Below, one piece after another: positions 24,343 through 33,128 of a stretch of 64,000 nt of DNA. The DNA comes from Burkholderiales bacterium (GTDB lineage Bacteria > Pseudomonadota > Gammaproteobacteria > Burkholderiales > Burkholderiaceae_E). The first letter of the stretch is position 1. Each line of letters starts with the position of its first letter. The notes beneath the pieces are model-generated. The model made no database searches, had not been told where the DNA came from, and saw only the letters and a list, made by a program, of their open reading frames with translations. The translations under genes and the position numbers were made by a program. The DNA lies in assembly GCA_026399835.1 (NCBI GenBank), contig JAPLQE010000055.1:1-64000 (forward strand). Direction: 5' to 3'.

Positions 24343-25626
24343 ATGGCCGGCTACCTCGTGATCGCCTCCTTCGTAGGGCTCTTCGTCCTCGGCTTTCCGG
24401 TGGTACTCGCCATCGGCCTGCCGTCGGTCGCCTACCTGCTGTGGAACGACCTGCCGCTGATGATGATCGCGCAGCGCACGGTCTACGCGATGGACTCGTT
24501 CCCGCTGGTCGCGGTGCCGGTGTTCCTGTTCGTCGGCAGCCTGATGAACGCCTCGGGCATCTCGGCGTACATCTACCGGTTCGCCGACACCGCGGTCAGC
24601 CGGCTGCCGGGCGGCCTGGCGCAGGTCAACATCTTCGGCAGCCTGGTGTTCTCGGGCATCTCCGGCTCGGCGCTCGCCGACATCGGCGGCCTCGGGCGCA
24701 TCGAGATCGACGCGATGCGCGCCAAGGGCTTCTCGGTGCCGTTCGCCAGCGCCGTGACCTGCTCGTCGGCGATCATCGGCCCGATCTTCCCGCCCTCGAT
24801 CCCGCTGATCATCTACGGCACGGTGACCGGCGCCTCGGTGCTGCAGCTGCTGCTCGGCGGCATCCTGCCGGGGCTGCTGTGCACCGCCGCGCTGATGGCG
24901 ATGGCGGCCTGGCTCGCGTGGCGTCGCGGCTACCCGCGGGCCGAGCGCTGGCCGACCCGCGGCGAGGTGGTGCGCGACATGCTGCCGGCGATCCCGGCGC
25001 TGCTCGCGCCGGTCATCCTGGTCGTGGGTATGCTCGCCGGCTACTTCACGCCGACCGAGATCGCTTCGGTGACGGTGGTCTACACCATCGCCATCAGCGC
25101 GCTGTTCTACAGCAAGCTTACGGTGAAGGGGCTGCTGGAGGCCGCGTTCGAGACGGTGAAGGCGACCTCCGGGATCCTGCTGATCGTGGCGGTCGCCGCG
25201 CTCTTCGGCTGGATCCTGTCGGTCGAGCAGGTGCCGCAGCAGGTGGCCGGCGCGATGCTCTCGGTGTCGACGGATCCGTTCGTGCTGCTGGCCATCGTCA
25301 ACGTGTTGCTGATCGTGGTGGGCATGTTCCTCGACAGCACCACCGCGATCCTGGTGATCGCGCCGATCATCGCCAAGCCGCTGGTGGCGGCGGGCGTGGA
25401 CCCCGTCCACCTGGGCATGGTGGTGGTGTTCAACCTGATGATCGGCCTGGTGACGCCGCCGATGGGCCTGGCGCTCTACCTGGTGTCGGACATCGCGAAG
25501 GTCTCGATGCGATCGGTGCTGCGCGAGATGCTTCCGTTCTACGTGCCGCTGGTGGGCACGCTGCTGGCGATCACGTACATTCCTGCGCTGACCGTGTGGC
25601 TGCCGAGGCTGATGGTCTCGCCGTAG
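24343..25626 (+). CDS. dctM: TRAP transporter large permease (DctM family)
   Basis: A 427-residue transport subunit with about 12 membrane segments. Typical DctM features are FSGISGSALADIGGLG (about 105), the IGPIFPPSIPLIIYG substrate/ion-binding hairpin (about 148), and MFLDSTTAILVIAPI with GLVTPPMGLALYL in the second repeat. Length and motifs are complete, so the transporter should be functional. It ends the TRAP genes; a VOC-fold gene follows 64 bp later. Confidence 0.95.
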   Translation: MAGYLVIASFVGLFVLGFPVVLAIGLPSVAYLLWNDLPLMMIAQRTVYAMDSFPLVAVPVFLFVGSLMNASGISAYIYRFADTAVSRLPGGLAQVNIFGSLVFSGISGSALADIGGLGRIEIDAMRAKGFSVPFASAVTCSSAIIGPIFPPSIPLIIYGTVTGASVLQLLLGGILPGLLCTAALMAMAAWLAWRRGYPRAERWPTRGEVVRDMLPAIPALLAPVILVVGMLAGYFTPTEIASVTVVYTIAISALFYSKLTVKGLLEAAFETVKATSGILLIVAVAALFGWILSVEQVPQQVAGAMLSVSTDPFVLLAIVNVLLIVVGMFLDSTTAILVIAPIIAKPLVAAGVDPVHLGMVVVFNLMIGLVTPPMGLALYLVSDIAKVSMRSVLREMLPFYVPLVGTLLAITYIPALTVWLPRLMVSP

Positions 25627-25690
25627 CGCCGCTCGGCGTTCCGCATCCCCATCCCGACGCCCGGTGCGTCCGACAGGAGTGATCCCAAGC

Positions 25691-26074
25691 ATGTTCTCGC
25701 ACGTGATGATCGGCACCAACGACCTGGCGAAGTCCCGAGCGTTCTACGACGCGGTCCTGGGCACCCTGGACGTGCCCGCGGGCAACCTCGACCGGTACCG
25801 TGTCTTCTGGCGCACGCCGGCCGGCGTGTTCTCGGTGTCCGAGCCGATCGACGGCAAGCCGGCGACCGTCTGCAACGGCGGCACGATCGGGTTCGCCTGC
25901 AAGTCGCCCGAGCAGGTCGATGCCTGGCATGCTGCCGGCGTCGCCAACCGCGGCACGACCTGCGAGGCCCCGCCGGGCGTGCGCGAGGGCGCGGCCGGCA
26001 AGATGTACCTGGCCTACCTGCGCGACCCGGACGGCAACAAGATCTGCGCGCTGCACCGCATGCCGCGGACCTGA
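25691..26074 (+). CDS. VOC (glyoxalase/dioxygenase-fold) family protein
   Basis: A 127-residue single VOC domain made of two beta-alpha-beta-beta-beta units: SHVMIGTNDLAKSRAFYDAVL, then MYLAYLRDPDGNKICALHR. A possible metal site uses His 4 and the late acidic residue, but the catalytic set is not obvious. I chose the ATG at 25691 because the VOC strand begins there and AGGAG lies 10 bases upstream; a GTG at 25664 is less likely. It follows the TRAP genes on the same strand and may serve the same pathway, or be unrelated. It is convergent with the next gene, with a 14-bp gap. Confidence 0.8.
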   Translation: MFSHVMIGTNDLAKSRAFYDAVLGTLDVPAGNLDRYRVFWRTPAGVFSVSEPIDGKPATVCNGGTIGFACKSPEQVDAWHAAGVANRGTTCEAPPGVREGAAGKMYLAYLRDPDGNKICALHRMPRT

Positions 26075-26088
26075 TCGGACGTCTGCGC

Positions 26089-26994
26089 TCAGGACGCGCG
26101 CGCTGCCCGCCAGGGCAGCGCGGCGCCGTCGACCGCCACGGTCCCCTCGATCGCGCCGTCACGCGCCCGGCCCTCGAAGCCGACCGTCCGCCCGCGCTCG
26201 AGCGGCAGCCGGAAGCTCACCGTCTCGCCGCGCAGCCGCACATCCTCGAGCGGCACCTCGCGTCCGCCCACTGTCGCCATCCCGTCCAGCATCTGCCACT
26301 GCTGGCGCAGCTCGAGCACGATGCGCTGCCGGCTGAGGGCGGCCGGGACCGTGGCCTGCCAGCGACCGCCCACCTGCGCCGGGATGCGATACAGGTAGAC
26401 GGTCGCGCTCGGCTGGCCGGTCGCGCCCTTCTTCTCGGGCTCGTCGAAGCGCTGCCAGGCCTCGGGCAGCCAGCCCGCGATCGGATAGTCGTGGGTCAGC
26501 ACGCGGGTGCCGGGGCGCAGCTCTCGGCGCAGCTTGTCCCGCAGCATGTTCACGGTGTCGGGCAGCAGGTAGATCGTGACCACCGTCGCCTCGGACACGT
26601 CGGTGGCGAACAGGTCCTGGCGCACGAAGCGCGCCCGATCGGCGACGCCCTCGCGCCGGGCGGTCTCGATCGACAGGGCGATCAGCGGCGCCTGGATCTC
26701 GATGCCCAGGCCGCGCGCGCCGCGCAGCTTCGCGGCAGTCAGCACGATGCGGCCGTCGCCCGAGCCCATGTCGACGAGCATGTCGTCGGGACCGACCCCC
26801 GCCATGTCCAGCATCTGCGAGACCACCGTGTCGGGGGAGGGCACGTAGGGTCCGGCCATGACCGGCTGCTTCTCGGGCTGCGGCACGTCCTGCGCGCGCA
26901 GCGCCGGGGCGGCCAGCGAGGCGAGCAGTGCGAGGGGCGGCTGCACGGTGCAGGCGGCGAGCAGGCGGAGCGCGGAGCGTCGATCGGCGGGCAT
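26089..26994 (-). CDS. predicted exported SAM-dependent methyltransferase
   Basis: A 301-residue protein with an N-terminal signal (RRSALRLLAACTVQ to about residue 34, somewhat Tat-like) and then a class I methyltransferase fold. PSPDTVVSQMLDMAGVGPDD precedes motif I VDMGSGDGRIVLTAAKL (about 75), GIEI ends strand 2, and ATVVTIYLLPD is motif IV. This block resembles the FAM173/ANT protein-lysine methyltransferase group. Residues about 200-301 form a beta-rich tail of unknown type. Export is odd because SAM is not known in the periplasm. The signal may be a membrane anchor, or the protein may act before export. The ATG at 26994 has AGGAG upstream. Confidence 0.82.
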   Translation of the reverse strand: MPADRRSALRLLAACTVQPPLALLASLAAPALRAQDVPQPEKQPVMAGPYVPSPDTVVSQMLDMAGVGPDDMLVDMGSGDGRIVLTAAKLRGARGLGIEIQAPLIALSIETARREGVADRARFVRQDLFATDVSEATVVTIYLLPDTVNMLRDKLRRELRPGTRVLTHDYPIAGWLPEAWQRFDEPEKKGATGQPSATVYLYRIPAQVGGRWQATVPAALSRQRIVLELRQQWQMLDGMATVGGREVPLEDVRLRGETVSFRLPLERGRTVGFEGRARDGAIEGTVAVDGAALPWRAARAS

Positions 26995-27149
26995 GCGGGA
27001 CTCCTGTCGTCGGTCGGCGCGCCGCGGCGCGCCCGGGTCCGGCGGCGCGGCGCCGGGGGGCATAGTGTCCCACGGGCAAGGGGGCGGGCCGTTGCCGCGG
27101 CCGTCGCCGCCGTCCCCGCGGCCGCTGTCGCTGTCGCTTAGGATGCGGG

Positions 27150-28151
27150 ATGCCCGTCGATCCGAGCGCATCCGCCGTGCCTGAAGCGCCCGCGTCCGCC
27201 GCAGCCGCGTCCACCGCGGCATCCGCAGCCGCAGCGGCAGCTGCCGCGGCTGCCGCCCGGGCTCGCCTGCTGGCGGTGCTGCTCGGCGTGTGCTGGGGCC
27301 TGAACTGGATCGCGGTGCGCGTCGCGCTGCACGAGATCCGGCCGTGGAGCCTGCGCTGCATCGGCATGGGCCTGGGCACCGTCACGCTCCTCGCCTGGGC
27401 GGCGCTGCGCGGCCGCCCGCTGCGGATCGCGCCCGGCGCGCCGCGCCGCCGTCTGGCGCTCGCGGGCGTGCTCAACGTCGCCGCCTTCGGCGTATTCACC
27501 GCCTTCGCGCAGCTCGCCGGCTCGACCTCGCGGGTGACGATGGTCACCTACACGATGCCGATCTGGTCGGTGCTGTTCGCCCGCATCGCGCTCGGCGAGC
27601 GCCTCGACGGCTGGCGCCTCGCCTCGCTCGCGCTGGCCGCCGCGGGGCTGGCCGTGCTGATCGGGCCGATGGCCGCCGCCGGCGCGACCGCCGGCATGGG
27701 CTGGGCGCTGGCGGCGGCACTCGCCTGGGCCGCGGGCACCGTCTACCTGAAGCATGCGCGGATCGAGGCCGACCCGGTCGCGATCGCGGCCTGGCAGCTC
27801 GCGGCCGGTTTCGTCGCGGTGGCCCTCGGCGCGCTGCTGCTGGAGGGACCGCCTCGCGGCTGGCCCGCGGATGCGCGCACCTGGGCGGCCGTCTCCTACC
27901 ACGTGCTGCTCGGCATGGCGCTGCCCTACCTGCTGTGGTTCGCGATCGTCGAGCGCCTGCCGGCCTCCAGCGCGGCCCTGGGCACGCTGCTGGTGCCGGT
28001 GGTCGCCGTGCTCGGCGCGGTGCTGCTGCTCGGGGAGCGGCCCACACCGGTCGATGCACTCGGTTTCGCCCTCATCCTCGCGGCCGCCGCGGCCGTCCTG
28101 CTGCGCGGCGCGCCCGCGCCCCCCGCCCGCCCCACCGGAGACCCGGCATGA
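27150..28151 (+). CDS. EamA/DMT superfamily permease
   Basis: A 333-residue inner-membrane protein with ten predicted helices forming two EamA repeats (about 40-165 and 180-320). LGVCWGLNWIAVRVAL is the first helix, and LVPVVAVLGAVLLLGERP marks the end of the second repeat. DMT proteins export amino acids, nucleosides or other metabolites; the substrate is unknown. The first 38 residues are an unusual Ala/Ser/Pro-rich tail before helix 1. The stop overlaps the GNAT gene (ATGA), so the acetyltransferase may act on the same compound. Confidence 0.88.
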   Translation: MPVDPSASAVPEAPASAAAASTAASAAAAAAAAAAARARLLAVLLGVCWGLNWIAVRVALHEIRPWSLRCIGMGLGTVTLLAWAALRGRPLRIAPGAPRRRLALAGVLNVAAFGVFTAFAQLAGSTSRVTMVTYTMPIWSVLFARIALGERLDGWRLASLALAAAGLAVLIGPMAAAGATAGMGWALAAALAWAAGTVYLKHARIEADPVAIAAWQLAAGFVAVALGALLLEGPPRGWPADARTWAAVSYHVLLGMALPYLLWFAIVERLPASSAALGTLLVPVVAVLGAVLLLGERPTPVDALGFALILAAAAAVLLRGAPAPPARPTGDPA

Positions 28152-28660
28152 CCGACCCGACGACCCCCACGCCCCCCGCATCGCCCGCATCGCCCGCATC
28201 GCCCGCATCGCCCGCGCTCCCCCTGACGCTGCGCGCGGTGAGCGCCGACGACCACGCGGCCTGGATGCCGCTGTGGCGGGGCTACCAGGCGTTCTATCGC
28301 GTCGACATACCGGACGCGACCACGGCGATCACCTGGGCGCGTTTCCTCGACAAGGCCGAGCCGATGCATGCGGCAATCGCCTGGCAGGGCACGAGGGCGG
28401 TGGGGCTGGTGCACTGGATCATGCACCGCGGCTGCTGGAGCGTCGGCGACTACTGCTACCTGAACGATCTCTATGCGGAGCCGGATGTGCGCGGCGCCGG
28501 CGTGGGACGGGGGCTGATCGAGCACGTCTACGAGTCGGCCCGCCAGGCCGGCTGCTCGCGCGTGTACTGGCTCACGCACGAGAGCAACGAGGTCGCGATG
28601 CGGCTCTACGACCGCATCGCCGACCGCTCGGGCTTCGTCCAGTACCGCAAGGTCCTGTAG
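28148..28660 (+). CDS. GNAT family N-acetyltransferase
   Basis: A 170-residue acetyl-CoA-dependent transferase. The acetyl-CoA loop is VRGAGVGRGLIEHV (about 118), and the C-terminal YWLTHESNEVAMRLYDRI fits the yeast HPA2 / diamine-acetyltransferase-like subgroup. The N-terminus holds four Ala-Ser-Pro repeats (from a 9-bp tandem repeat) ahead of the domain. Coupled translation with the DMT permease suggests a detoxification or export pair (inference). It is convergent with suhB, with a 6-bp gap. Confidence 0.87.
   Translation: MTDPTTPTPPASPASPASPASPALPLTLRAVSADDHAAWMPLWRGYQAFYRVDIPDATTAITWARFLDKAEPMHAAIAWQGTRAVGLVHWIMHRGCWSVGDYCYLNDLYAEPDVRGAGVGRGLIEHVYESARQAGCSRVYWLTHESNEVAMRLYDRIADRSGFVQYRKVL
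28178..28213 (+). repeat. 9-bp tandem repeat (GCATCGCCC x4) in the GNAT gene
   Basis: Four exact in-frame copies encode Ala-Ser-Pro four times near the N-terminus. Copy-number change would alter a linker length but not the reading frame, so this is not a phase switch. Confidence 0.9.
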
Positions 28661-28666
28661 CGGGCC

Positions 28667-29470
28667 TCAGCGCACCTGGGCGAACAGCCCGACCATCTGC
28701 CCGAAGACCTTCGGGGCGCCGGCCAGCACCTGCTCGGAGAAGATGTGATCGCCGTCGCCCTGCAGGTTGCCCACCAGGCCCCCCGCCTCGCTGACCAGCA
28801 GGCTGCCGGCGGCGACGTCCCAGGGCATCAGGCCGATCTCGAAGAACGCGTCGTAGCGGCCGGCCGCCACGTAGGCCAGGTCGAGCGCGGCGGCCCCCGG
28901 GCGGCGCAGGCCGGCGGCCTTCTCGGAGACGGCCTTGAACAGCGCCAGATAGTGGTCGATCTCCTCGACCTTGCGGAACGGGAAGCCGGTGCCGACCAGC
29001 GCCTCCTCGAGCCGCGCGTTCGTCGCGACCCGGATGCGGCGGTCGTTGAGGAAGGCGCCCCGGCCCTTGCTCGCGGTGTAGAGCTCGTCGCGGTTCGGGT
29101 CGTAGACGATGGCCTGCGTGACGACGCCCTTCTGCATCAGCGCGATCGACACGCAGTACTGCGGCAGGCCGTGGATGAAGTTGGTGGTGCCGTCGAGCGG
29201 ATCGATGATCCAGATGTTCTCGGCTTCCTGCGGCGGCACGTCGAGCCGGCCGGGCAGGTGACCGGACTCCTCGCCGAGGAAGGCATGGTCGGGATACGCC
29301 TGCTTGAGCGCGCCGATGATGGTGGCCTCGGAGGCCCGGTCGACTTCGGTGACGAAGTCGTTGCGCTGCTTGCGGGCGACCTTGATGCTGTCGAGATCGA
29401 GGGCGGCGCGGGTGATGATCCGGCCTGCGGCGCGCGCGGCGCGCACCGCGACGTTCAACATTGGATGCAT
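28667..29470 (-). CDS. suhB: inositol-1-monophosphatase / SuhB
   Basis: A 267-residue Mg-dependent phosphatase; in E. coli SuhB also joins the rRNA transcription antitermination complex. Metal motifs are present: FLGEESG (about 66), [16 protein letters not shown] (about 84-99, the IMP signature) and [18 protein letters not shown] (about 215). The [14 protein letters not shown]-terminus is typical of betaproteobacterial SuhB and fixes the ATG at 29470. It is divergent from the symporter-trmJ unit, matching the suhB-trmJ neighbourhood of many proteobacteria. Confidence 0.95.
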   Translation of the reverse strand: MHPMLNVAVRAARAAGRIITRAALDLDSIKVARKQRNDFVTEVDRASEATIIGALKQAYPDHAFLGEESGHLPGRLDVPPQEAENIWIIDPLDGTTNFIHGLPQYCVSIALMQKGVVTQAIVYDPNRDELYTASKGRGAFLNDRRIRVATNARLEEALVGTGFPFRKVEEIDHYLALFKAVSEKAAGLRRPGAAALDLAYVAAGRYDAFFEIGLMPWDVAAGSLLVSEAGGLVGNLQGDGDHIFSEQVLAGAPKVFGQMVGLFAQVR

Positions 29471-29498
29471 TGAGCGGGCGCTTTGGGGTAAACCTGCC

Positions 29499-29504
29499 AT
29501 TGTA
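29499..29504 (-). promoter_or_regulatory. -10 box (TACAAT) of suhB
   Basis: On the minus strand CCTACAATGG lies 28 bases before the suhB ATG, giving a leader of about 22 nt. Confidence 0.55.
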
Positions 29505-29559
29505 GGCCACCGGGACGCCTGCGCCGTCCGCGGCCGGGCCGGCAGGCGCCGCGAGGCGT

Positions 29560-29565
29560 CATAAT
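29560..29565 (+). promoter_or_regulatory. -10 box (CATAAT) for the symporter-trmJ-prpF unit
   Basis: GTCATAATCC lies 94 bases before the symporter ATG at 29660, divergent from the suhB promoter 55 bp away. Its predicted leader is about 87 nt and GC-rich. Confidence 0.45.
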
Positions 29566-29659
29566 CCGGGTGTGGCCCGTCTGCCGGGCGCGGTCTTTCC
29601 GGCCGTCCGCATCCCGTCCCCGCCGCGCCCGCCTTTCCGCCCTCCGTCCGCGCCCCGTC

Positions 29660-31096
29660 ATGCTCCTCGTCCTGGTCTTCGCCTACCTGCTGGTCACCAT
29701 CGCCATCGGCCTGTGGGCGGCCCGTCGGGTCAAGAACACCGCCGACTTCGCGATCGCCGGGCGCCACCTGCCGATGGTCATGATCGTGACCACCACCTTC
29801 GCCACCTGGTTCGGCTCGGAGACCGTGCTCGGCATCCCGGCGAAGTTCGTGCAGGGCGGGCTGGGCGCGGTGGTCGAGGACCCGTTCGGCGCGGGCAGCT
29901 GCCTGATCCTGGTGGGCCTGTTCTTCGCGGCGAAGCTCTACCGCATGACGCTGCTCACGATCAGCGACTACTACCGGGCCCGCTACGGCCGCACGGTCGA
30001 GGTGGTCTGCTCGCTGATCATCATCGTCAGCTATCTCGGCTGGGTGTCGGCCCAGGTGACAGCCCTCGGGCTGGTCTTCAACCTGCTGTCGGGCGGCGCG
30101 ATCCCGATCCCGGTCGGGATGGTGATCGGCACGGTGTCGATCCTGGCATACACGCTGTTCGGCGGGATGTGGTCGGTGGCGGTCACCGACTTCATGCAGA
30201 TGATCATCCTGGTGGTCGGTCTGCTGGTGATCGCAGTCTTCGCCAGCGAACTGGCCGGCGGCGCCGGCAAGGTCATCGCGCTCGCGCAGAGCCGCGACAT
30301 GTTCCGCTTCCTGCCCGAGCCCTCGTTCCACGACATCGTCTTCTTCATCGCCGCCGCGATCACGATGATGCTCGGCTCCATCCCGCAGCAGGACGTGTTC
30401 CAGCGGGTGATGTCGGCCAAGGACGTGCGCGCCGCCACGCGCGGCCCGGTGATCGGCGGCGCCTGCTACATCCTGTTCGCCTTCGTGCCGATGTTCCTGG
30501 TGACCAGCGCGCTGCTGATCATGCCCGAGCAGGCCGCGGCGCTGCTCGCCGAGGATCCGCAGAAGGTGCTGCCCACGCTGGTCCTCGAGCACATGCCGTT
30601 CGCGATGCAGGTGCTGTTCTTCGGCGCGCTGCTGTCGGCGCTGAAGTCGACCGCCTCGGCGACGCTGCTGGCGCCCTCGGTGACCTTCGTCGAGAACATC
30701 TGGCGGCAGTTCAAGCCGCGCATGGGCGACCGCGAGGAGCTGCGCGACATGCGGATCGCGGTGCTGGTGTTCTCGGCCTGTGTCTGCAGCTATGCGATCG
30801 CGATGCAGGGCACGCCGATCTACGAGCTGGTGTCGGCGGCCTACCAGGTCACGCTGGTCGGGGCCTTCGTGCCGCTGCTGGCCGGCCTGTACTGGCCGCG
30901 CGCCACCACGCAGGGCGCGATCTTCTCGATCGTCCTCGGTCTGCTCGGCTGGCTGATCTTCATCGCGACGCCCGCCGGCGATGTCTTCCCGTGCCAGCTC
31001 GCCGGCGTGCTCGCCGCGGGCGTGGGCATGCTGGTCGGCTCGCTCGGGCCGCAGGCGCTCGCGAACCACCATGACCGCCGTGTCCTCGCGCACTGA
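29660..31096 (+). CDS. sodium:solute symporter (SSS family)
   Basis: A 478-residue inner-membrane transporter with about 13 helices. Helix 1 is [20 protein letters not shown]. The [21 protein letters not shown]-type segment and [18 protein letters not shown] are hallmarks of the SSS family (proline, pantothenate and monocarboxylate carriers). I chose the ATG at 29660 because it begins the first membrane helix; an extension to 29570 would add a basic, non-conserved leader. Its 3' end overlaps trmJ by 26 bp. The substrate is not assigned. Confidence 0.88.
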   Translation: MLLVLVFAYLLVTIAIGLWAARRVKNTADFAIAGRHLPMVMIVTTTFATWFGSETVLGIPAKFVQGGLGAVVEDPFGAGSCLILVGLFFAAKLYRMTLLTISDYYRARYGRTVEVVCSLIIIVSYLGWVSAQVTALGLVFNLLSGGAIPIPVGMVIGTVSILAYTLFGGMWSVAVTDFMQMIILVVGLLVIAVFASELAGGAGKVIALAQSRDMFRFLPEPSFHDIVFFIAAAITMMLGSIPQQDVFQRVMSAKDVRAATRGPVIGGACYILFAFVPMFLVTSALLIMPEQAAALLAEDPQKVLPTLVLEHMPFAMQVLFFGALLSALKSTASATLLAPSVTFVENIWRQFKPRMGDREELRDMRIAVLVFSACVCSYAIAMQGTPIYELVSAAYQVTLVGAFVPLLAGLYWPRATTQGAIFSIVLGLLGWLIFIATPAGDVFPCQLAGVLAAGVGMLVGSLGPQALANHHDRRVLAH

Positions 31097-31898
31097 GCCC
31101 TTCGAGCGGACGGTGCCGCCGACGCTGCATTCGGGCGATCCCGAGCCGCTCGCGCGCATCGCCTTCGTGCTGATCGGCACCAGCCACCCGGGCAACGTCG
31201 GGGCGGCCGCGCGCGCGATGCGCACCATGGGGGTGACCGACCTCAGGCTGGTCGCGCCGCGCTTCGACGACGTGGCCGAGCGGCCCGAGGCGCGCGCGTT
31301 CGCCAGCGGCGCGACCGGGGTGCTCGACGGGGTGCGCCGCTTCGCGACGCTGGCCGAGGCGATCGGCGATGCGGCGCTGGCGGTCGCGGTCAGCGCCGAG
31401 CCGCGCGAGTTCGGCCCGGAGCCCGCACCGCCCGAGGCCTGCGCGGCCGATGCGATGGCGGTGCTCGCCGCCGACCCGGCGCACCGCGTCGCCTTCGTGT
31501 TCGGCGCCGAGCGCACCGGGCTCTCGGTCGACGAGGTCCAGGCCTGCGGCCGCCTCGTGAGCATCCCGGCGAGCCCGAGCTACTCGTCGCTGAATCTGGC
31601 GCAGGCCGTGCAGGTCCTCGCCTACTGCGTGCGGCGTGCCGCCCTGACTGCGGCCGCGCCCGCCGCCCCGGGGCCTGTGCGGCCTGGCCCGCGACTGGCC
31701 GACCACCGCGCCGTCGGCCGTCTGCTGGAGCACGGCGAGCAGGCGCTGGGCGCGATCGGGTTCCTCGATCCGAGCCATCCGAAGAAGCTGGTGCCGCGGC
31801 TGCGCCGGCTGATGCTGCGGGCGCGGCTGCGCCCCGAGGAGGTCGACCTGCTGCGGGGTGTGCTCAAGCTGATGATGGAGCGGAGCCGCCCGCGGTGA
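31071..31898 (+). CDS. trmJ: tRNA (cytidine/uridine-2'-O-)-methyltransferase TrmJ
   Basis: A 275-residue SPOUT enzyme that methylates the ribose at position 32 of tRNAs. The trefoil-knot motifs are intact: [20 protein letters not shown] (about 33-52), [10 protein letters not shown] (about 145) and [17 protein letters not shown] (about 168-184). The C-terminal helical dimerisation extension is present. The ATG at 31071 lies inside the end of the symporter gene. The suhB/trmJ/cysE neighbourhood is conserved and supports the call. Confidence 0.93.
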   Translation: MTAVSSRTEPFERTVPPTLHSGDPEPLARIAFVLIGTSHPGNVGAAARAMRTMGVTDLRLVAPRFDDVAERPEARAFASGATGVLDGVRRFATLAEAIGDAALAVAVSAEPREFGPEPAPPEACAADAMAVLAADPAHRVAFVFGAERTGLSVDEVQACGRLVSIPASPSYSSLNLAQAVQVLAYCVRRAALTAAAPAAPGPVRPGPRLADHRAVGRLLEHGEQALGAIGFLDPSHPKKLVPRLRRLMLRARLRPEEVDLLRGVLKLMMERSRPR

Positions 31899-33046
31899 GC
31901 GTGCGCCGCGTCCCGGTCGTCCTGATGCGCGGCGGCGCGAGGCGGGCTGCGTTCTTCCATGCGCACGACCTGCCCGACGCGCCGCGTGTGCGCGACGCGA
32001 TGCTGCTGCGCGCGGTCGGCGGCCCGGACGCCGGCGGCGGGCCGGTCGACGGGCTCGGGGTCGGTCCGGACGGGGTCGCCCGCGTGGTCGTGGTCTCGCG
32101 CTCGCAGCGCCCGGGCTGCGACATCGACTTCCTGTGCGGCACGATCGCGGCCGGTGCGAGCACCATCGACTGGAGCGGGCCCTGCGGGCCGCTGGCCGCT
32201 GCGGTCGGCCCGTTCGCGGTCGCCGAGCGCCTGTTCGCCTGGTCGGAGGGGCCGACCCGCGTGCGCCTGCAGCACGTGCCCGACGGCGCCCGCATCGACG
32301 CCTACGTGCCGGTGAGCGCGGGCGAGGTGATCGAGCACGGCGGCTTCCTCGAGGACGGGGTGCCCTTCGGCTCGGCCGAGGTGCGGCTCGAATGGCTCGA
32401 GCCGACCGACGCGCCGTTCCCGAGCGGACGCGCCCGCGACGTGCTCGAGCTGCCGGGCGGCCTCGCGGTCGACGCGACCCTGACCTCGGTCGGCGAGCCG
32501 ATCGCCTTCGTGCGCGCCGACGCGCTCGGGCTGAGCGGCCGCGAGCAGCCGGCCGAGGTCGAGCGCAACCGCAGGCTGCTCGAGCGCATCGAGGTGCTGC
32601 GCCTGCAGGCGGCGGTCCGCATGGGTCTGGCCGACTCGATCGACGCGGCATCGCGGGCGCGCGGCCCGATACCCGCGGTGTGCTGGATCGCGCGACCGGC
32701 GGCCTACCGGGCCACGTCCGGGACGGACGTGGCCGCCGAGTCGGTCGACGTGCTGGCGCGCTGCATGGCCGGCGGGCGGCTGCAGGCGGTGTCCGGCGGC
32801 ACCGGCTCGCTCGCGATCGCGGTCGCCGCGGCGGTGCCGGGGACGGTGGTGGCCGACGTCGCCCGCACGCTGCCCGGCGTGCCGGTGCGGATCGGGCATC
32901 CCACGGGCACGCTGGCCGCCGGCGCCGACGTCTCGAACCGGCCTGCGGCCGACGGCACGCCGCGCTGGCGCGTCGAGCGCTGCCTGCTGTCGCATGGTGC
33001 GCGCCGCCTGCTCTCGGGCGACCTGCACGTCCCGGACGCCGGCTGA
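31895..33046 (+). CDS. PrpF/AcnD-accessory family isomerase
   Basis: A 383-residue member of the PrpF family, two diaminopimelate-epimerase-like domains. The opening VPVVLMRGGARRAAFFHAHDLP is characteristic. Characterised members isomerise 2-methylaconitate (PrpF), aconitate, or tautomerise 4-oxalomesaconate (GalD/LigU). No prpB/C/AcnD or protocatechuate genes are nearby, so the substrate stays open. A GTG start overlaps the trmJ stop (GTGA). It lies between trmJ and cysE, whose own promoter is at 33096. Confidence 0.85.
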   Translation: MSVRRVPVVLMRGGARRAAFFHAHDLPDAPRVRDAMLLRAVGGPDAGGGPVDGLGVGPDGVARVVVVSRSQRPGCDIDFLCGTIAAGASTIDWSGPCGPLAAAVGPFAVAERLFAWSEGPTRVRLQHVPDGARIDAYVPVSAGEVIEHGGFLEDGVPFGSAEVRLEWLEPTDAPFPSGRARDVLELPGGLAVDATLTSVGEPIAFVRADALGLSGREQPAEVERNRRLLERIEVLRLQAAVRMGLADSIDAASRARGPIPAVCWIARPAAYRATSGTDVAAESVDVLARCMAGGRLQAVSGGTGSLAIAVAAAVPGTVVADVARTLPGVPVRIGHPTGTLAAGADVSNRPAADGTPRWRVERCLLSHGARRLLSGDLHVPDAG

Positions 33047-33095
33047 GCCGCCGCGCCCGCGCGGCGCGCCGCCTGCACGGTCGCCGAGTCGCGGC

Positions 33096-33101
33096 TAGAA
33101 T
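33096..33101 (+). promoter_or_regulatory. -10 box (TAGAAT) of cysE
   Basis: GCTAGAATC lies 27 bases upstream of the cysE ATG at 33129, giving a leader of about 20 nt. A weak CTGCAC at 33073-33078 could act as the -35 box with a 17-bp spacer. Confidence 0.55.
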
Positions 33102-33128
33102 CCGCCTTCAGACCCCGGGGCCGACGCC

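Noticed and set aside
22738-25719. A 993-codon minus-strand frame across the TRAP genes
   Set aside because: The plus strand encodes complete DctP, DctQ and DctM proteins with overlapping starts. The minus product is His/Arg-rich and has no recognisable domain.
28178-28213. Phase-variable repeat
   Set aside because: The unit is 9 bp, so gain or loss of copies keeps the reading frame.
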